From the NCBI GenBank assembly GCA_046957575.1, contig JBKUOG010000001.1, positions 1-64,000 of the forward strand: DNA of 64,000 nucleotides, read 5' to 3'. A model generated the notes under the pieces. The model was not told where the DNA came from. It searched no databases and saw only the letters and a list, made by a program, of their open reading frames with translations. Source of the stretch: UMGS1370 sp046957575. Lineage in GTDB: Bacteria; Bacillota; Clostridia; Lachnospirales; Lachnospiraceae. Below, in pieces: positions 60,119-64,000 of the stretch. How positions within the stretch are numbered: position 1 is the first letter of the stretch; each line of letters begins with the position of its first letter. The position numbers and the translations under genes are program-made.

Positions 60119-60748
60119 CTATTCCTCCTTATCCTCTGCAATAATCAGCTCTTTTGCGTAAGGCAAGGAAGAAATCCAGTCGCAGAACGTATGCCATTCT
60201 TCCAGCTTGTGATTCTTTCTGGCATAGTATATATTTACCAGAGTCTCGTAATTAAAAGTACAAGTCCGCATCTGATTATAGCTGGACGGGAGAAGCTGAA
60301 TCATATCATACCAGTCTGCCTTGTCCTTTGTCTCCAGATAATGGCAGCGGATTTCTTCCAGCCTGGCAATTATCAGATCCATAAAATCCAGCGTAGACTT
60401 TGTCATGTGATCTGTACTGAAATCCTTCCGTTCAAATGGTTTGCTGTGAATCTTGTGCATGGTGCTGGTAGAGTTTGCCACTGTTGCCACTTTATAGGTA
60501 TCATACTCTTTCCACCAGTACAGCGGAGCAGTAATATCTACGGATACAAAAATCTGGCGGATGAATTTGCGGTGATCGCTTCCGGCCTTGCGAAGGCGGA
60601 CTGCCAGCCCTAAATCATTGGGCCCTAATACATACTGTCCATTTTCATCATAGCGGCTGTCCATTCTGGACCAGCTGTTCATTGGATTTCTGGCTCCTCT
60701 CATGGCATTTTCCAGGTTCATAACACTTGTTCTCTCTAACTGAATCAT
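60119..60748 (-). CDS. Conserved protein beside folA, possibly ThyX-like
   Basis: 209 aa. TSVMNLENAMRGARNPMNSW (about residues 7-26), SDHRKFIRQIFVSVDITAPL (about 57-76), YWWKEYDTYKVATVANSTST (about 77-96) and LLPSSYNQMRTCTFNYETLV (about 152-171). The W-rich centre and the folate neighbourhood recall flavin-dependent thymidylate synthase, but the RHRxxSxNxxSxR motif of ThyX is not visible. Best treated as uncharacterised. RBS AAGGAG. Confidence 0.55.
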   Translation of the reverse strand: MIQLERTSVMNLENAMRGARNPMNSWSRMDSRYDENGQYVLGPNDLGLAVRLRKAGSDHRKFIRQIFVSVDITAPLYWWKEYDTYKVATVANSTSTMHKIHSKPFERKDFSTDHMTKSTLDFMDLIIARLEEIRCHYLETKDKADWYDMIQLLPSSYNQMRTCTFNYETLVNIYYARKNHKLEEWHTFCDWISSLPYAKELIIAEDKEE

Positions 60749-60777
60749 CTGTCTATACTCCTTATCGTTGTTTACTC

Positions 60778-63700
60778 TTACAGCCGGATTTCTTTTCCTA
60801 AAGCAAAGGAATAAATCAGGGATTCCTTTACCCGTTTTCCGGTTATCTGTTCCAGACTCCGTTTATAATACTCTAACTGGATCCGGTAGCGGTCAATCAG
60901 ACTCTCTGCTCCGCCTTTTCCTACCCGATCCGTCTTATAATCAATTAAAATCAAGCCATCGTCCTCTTCTATCCAGGCATCGATCATTCCCTGAACCAGC
61001 ACCAGTTCGTCCGACTGGGCAATCTCCATTTCTTTTGCAGGAATGCCTACCATAAATTGCTGTTCTCTGTGAAGCCGTCCTTCTCTATCTGCCTTTTCCA
61101 TCCTTCGCCCAAGGGGACTTAGCAGCAGTCCGGCCAGCCTGGAACTATCAATCCACTCTGCCTCTTCCTTTTGAATCCTTCCCTGGTCCTCCAGTTCTTT
61201 TATGAATGCAGACACAAACCGGTCCAGATCGTTTCTGGTCATCTCCGGTGAAACGTCCCCAAAACGCAGCAGTTCCAACACCCGATGAACGCAGGTTCCC
61301 AAAGCGGCTCCGCCAACCTTTCTGCCTGGCTTCTCCCAAAATTCTTCCGATTCCTGGAAAAGTTTTGCCTCTGCATCTTTCTCTCCATTCTCTTCCTCCA
61401 TCTCAAGAAGCTGCCTTTGCCGCTTGATCCCGGATACCGAAAGCATGGCATAAAGACTGGTATCTGTCCCAAATGGGTACTGGTAAGAAAGCTGTTCTTT
61501 TAAAAGAATCTGAAGTCCTTTTTCATAAGTCTTCGCACAGTTCAGTCCCAATAAATCCTCTTTTGCAGTTTTCCGGTCAATTTGCCTTAAAACCTCTTCC
61601 CCCACCAGATTGGAAACCGGAACCACATCCATGGTAATCAGTCCTGCCCTTTTTACCTTTGGAAATGCCATTAAAATCCAATCCAGATAGGAAGATGCGC
61701 CGGACAGCACTGCTGATGGAAGTTCTTCCCGACTTTCCTCTCCTTTTGAACCCCATTTTTCCAGTTTTTTCTCCAGAGACTTTTCGGAGGCTGTCAAAAT
61801 CAACTTTTCTTTGGCCCTGGTCATGGCCACATACAGGACTCTCAATTCTTCTCCCAGATTTTCCATATCCATACGGCGTTTTAATACCTGCTTTTTTAAA
61901 GTAGGGATCTTTACCCGCCTGTCCAAATCCAGATAGTCTGCAGCAATACCAAGATCCGGCTCGATTAACACTCTGCCTGTCAAATCCTGCTTATTAAACC
62001 GTTTTCCCATTCCTGCAAGAATCACCACAGGAAATTCCAGACCTTTGCTTTTGTGGATGCTCATAATCCGCACAACATCTGAATTTTCTCCAAATGCAGA
62101 TGCTTCCCCAAAGTCTGTCTCAAATTTTTTTAATTTTTCAATATAGCGGATAAAGTGAAACAGTCCTTTATAGCTGGTGCTTTCATAAGAAGATGCCTTT
62201 TCCGCCAGCATATCCAAGTTGGCCTGTCTGGTACGGCCGGCCGGCATAGCGGAAACATAGTCGTAATAGCCGCTGCGCTGGTAAATCTGGTAAATCAGTT
62301 CATGAATCGGAAGCCAGGTGGCAAGCAGCCTGTATTCCAAAAGCATTTCTTCCAGCTTTTTCAGTTTGTCCGTAATCTTCTGATTTCTGTCTGCTGTATC
62401 AGTCTCTTTTCCTGCTGTCCTCTCATCTTCTGAAAGCCAGAGGCGGACCGCACTGTAGAGTCCTCTGTCTCCATATTTGTTTTTTCTGGAAGTTTGTTTA
62501 TAATTAGCCGCAAGCCATGCCAGCTCCTCTTCGCTCATCCCAATAATAGGGGACTTTAAAACACAGGCCAGAGGAATATCCTGAAACGGATTATCCACAA
62601 CTGCCAAAAGGCTTAACATGGTTTCCACTTCCACAGTGTCAAAGTATCCGGTCTGAGTCTGGGCAGCCGCCGGAATCCCGGCATTCATCAGTACGCTGAC
62701 CAAAACCTCTGCCCAGCCGGTAACGCTGCGAAGCAAAATCACAATATCCCCCAGCTTTGCCGGCCGGTACGATTCTTTTTTCTTATCCCACACCACAAGT
62801 CCTGTCTCTTTATCTGTCAGGCTGCGGATCTTTTCTGCAATCATCCTGGCTTCCAGTTCTTTTTCCGTATAATCCGCTGCATCTTCCTCCAAACCTTCTA
62901 AAACCTGGCTGTCTGTTGGAACGATGAGAAGTTCTGTACCCGTATCGGTCCGGTCTCTCTTATCTTCTCCCGGATCGGCAAACTCCGCCCCCGGATAAAG
63001 AGCCGTCTCCTCTGTGTAGGAAATCCCGCCCAGATTTTTGATCATAATCTGGTAAAACACTGCGTTTATACTGTTTAAAACCGAAGCCCGGCTTCTGAAA
63101 TTTTGGCGCAGTTCTATTTTCTGGTACTGTCCCTGTCCGGTCGGATACTGGTTATATTTTTCCAGGAACAGATCCGGCCTGGCCAGACGGAACCGATATA
63201 TGCTCTGCTTTACATCCCCTACCATAAACACATTGGGATGTCCTTCTTTTTCCCTGGAAATGGCTTTTATCAAAGTCTCCTGCACCAGATTGCTGTCCTG
63301 GTACTCATCCACCATAATCTCTTCAAACCGGCTTCCAATCTCACTGGCAGCCAGAGATGGAATCCGCTTTCCGTCTTTGATCTCCCAAAGTACCTTCAGG
63401 GAAAAATGCTCCAGATCATTAAAGTCAACCAGATTCCGCTCCCTTTTTGCATCCTGAAACCGGCTGGAAAACTCTTCTGCCAGCTGCAGCAAAAGTTCTG
63501 TCGTTTCCCTGGTATCTTTTAGGGTCTTTATCACCATCTCAAACGGCTGCCTGCTGTAATGGTCTTTCCAGCCTTTTACAATTTTCTTGACTCTGTCTCT
63601 AAAACCGGTGACAAAACTTTTTTTCTCCGGATCCACTTCTTTACTGCGCACAGCCGGAAGTTTTCCAAAGGAGCAGCGATTTAGAAGCTGGAGAAACTGC

Positions 63701-64000
63701 TCATAATCTTCTATCCGGGCAAATTGCCCTACCATATCCCCTTCTTCCAAAATGGTATCCCGGTAAACAGAGGGACCATCTTCTTCCTCGCAGACCCTGG
63801 CACACAACAATAAATGCCTGCTCATCTCCTCCGCCTGCATACGGATATCGTCCATTAAAAACTGCATCCATTCACTCTGCTCTACGGCTTCTGCCGAAGT
63901 CTCCTCCAGTTCCTTTCTGCACTGCTTTAGCCATTCAGCCGGCCATGGATGGCTCTGAGAAAACCGCCACACCTGAAAAATAATATCCTCGATGCCAAAA
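60778..64000 (-). CDS. addA: ATP-dependent helicase/nuclease subunit AddA, 5-prime end outside window
   Basis: About 1070 residues are visible; the full protein is usually near 1200-1250, so the Walker A end lies beyond the right edge and the open frame continues to base 64000. UvrD-type helicase motifs are present: VDEYQDSN (about residues 220), FMVGDVKQSIYRFRLARPDL, LRQNFRSR, DVVRIMSIHKSKGLEFPVVI and LRVLYVAMTRAKEK. The C-terminal RecB-like nuclease has VQGMIDAWIEEDDGLILIDY followed by KTDR. With AddB it resects double-strand ends for recombination. Confidence 0.93.
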   Translation of the reverse strand, partial: FGIEDIIFQVWRFSQSHPWPAEWLKQCRKELEETSAEAVEQSEWMQFLMDDIRMQAEEMSRHLLLCARVCEEEDGPSVYRDTILEEGDMVGQFARIEDYEQFLQLLNRCSFGKLPAVRSKEVDPEKKSFVTGFRDRVKKIVKGWKDHYSRQPFEMVIKTLKDTRETTELLLQLAEEFSSRFQDAKRERNLVDFNDLEHFSLKVLWEIKDGKRIPSLAASEIGSRFEEIMVDEYQDSNLVQETLIKAISREKEGHPNVFMVGDVKQSIYRFRLARPDLFLEKYNQYPTGQGQYQKIELRQNFRSRASVLNSINAVFYQIMIKNLGGISYTEETALYPGAEFADPGEDKRDRTDTGTELLIVPTDSQVLEGLEEDAADYTEKELEARMIAEKIRSLTDKETGLVVWDKKKESYRPAKLGDIVILLRSVTGWAEVLVSVLMNAGIPAAAQTQTGYFDTVEVETMLSLLAVVDNPFQDIPLACVLKSPIIGMSEEELAWLAANYKQTSRKNKYGDRGLYSAVRLWLSEDERTAGKETDTADRNQKITDKLKKLEEMLLEYRLLATWLPIHELIYQIYQRSGYYDYVSAMPAGRTRQANLDMLAEKASSYESTSYKGLFHFIRYIEKLKKFETDFGEASAFGENSDVVRIMSIHKSKGLEFPVVILAGMGKRFNKQDLTGRVLIEPDLGIAADYLDLDRRVKIPTLKKQVLKRRMDMENLGEELRVLYVAMTRAKEKLILTASEKSLEKKLEKWGSKGEESREELPSAVLSGASSYLDWILMAFPKVKRAGLITMDVVPVSNLVGEEVLRQIDRKTAKEDLLGLNCAKTYEKGLQILLKEQLSYQYPFGTDTSLYAMLSVSGIKRQRQLLEMEEENGEKDAEAKLFQESEEFWEKPGRKVGGAALGTCVHRVLELLRFGDVSPEMTRNDLDRFVSAFIKELEDQGRIQKEEAEWIDSSRLAGLLLSPLGRRMEKADREGRLHREQQFMVGIPAKEMEIAQSDELVLVQGMIDAWIEEDDGLILIDYKTDRVGKGGAESLIDRYRIQLEYYKRSLEQITGKRVKESLIYSFALGKEIRL

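Overview
The window looks like a chromosomal segment of a gut anaerobe of the Lachnospiraceae (Clostridia). The basis is low-to-medium GC, AGGAGG-type ribosome sites, frequent ATGA/TAATG gene overlaps, rubrerythrin, an NfnAB-type electron-bifurcating pair, a CIRCE-controlled Hsp20, a DUF6062-like protein, a YHYH secreted protein and Tn4451/ICE-type debris. No rRNA, tRNA or CRISPR repeat array was found. The genus cannot be fixed from sequence alone.

Layout. 1-3750 (minus): an unusual CRISPR-like operon, cas6 / PD-(D/E)XK (DUF6602-like) nuclease / HD-less Cas10-like protein. It runs off the left edge, where a promoter points outward. 3822-5305: a secreted YHYH protein, a possible 42-aa ORF and a small membrane protein. 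5317-16500: a LacI-family regulator placed between a family-5 solute-binding-protein ABC transporter (minus) and two TIM-barrel isomerase/epimerases alternating with two Gfo/Idh/MocA dehydrogenases (plus), probably a glycoside or polyol catabolic locus. 16593-24583 (minus): one long operon, a Nik/Opp-type ABC importer followed by larB-larC-larE, for nickel uptake and synthesis of the nickel-pincer cofactor. 24762-31402: housekeeping and stress genes (metallophosphoesterase, rubrerythrin, Nudix, DUF6062-like, dicarboxylate symporter, RmlD-like reductase, D,D-carboxypeptidase with wall-binding repeats). 31545-38009 (minus): a six-gene polyamine operon holding both the aminopropyltransferase route (speD, speE) and the carboxyspermidine route (CASDH, NspC), plus arginine decarboxylase and agmatinase. 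38079-38390 (minus): a strongly structured non-coding RNA with its own promoter and terminator. 38441-41784: a radical-SAM maturase, an S24-like repressor divergent from a stand-alone Spo0A DNA-binding domain, and hsp20.

41990-50067 is a scrapyard of mobile DNA: frameshifted ICE genes, a KTR protein, an HxlR regulator, a recombinase stump, TnpV, a RhuM/zinc-finger pair, a broken IS3 copy, two separated relaxase fragments, an epimerase and a cluster of perfect hairpins. It ends inside a fabG gene that keeps only its 3-prime third. 50411-64000 (minus) returns to core genome: smpB, rnr, secG, a MATE pump, small enzymes, a decayed CatA-like gene, nfnB/nfnA, a ThyX-like unknown with folA, and the 3-prime part of addA.

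A dispersed 70-150 bp palindromic element with GTAAC...GTTAC ends occurs three times (about 12257, 33907 and 53079). The most interesting signals are the HD-less Cas10/nuclease/Cas6 operon, the structured RNA upstream of speD, the repressor/Spo0A-C switch, and the dispersed element.
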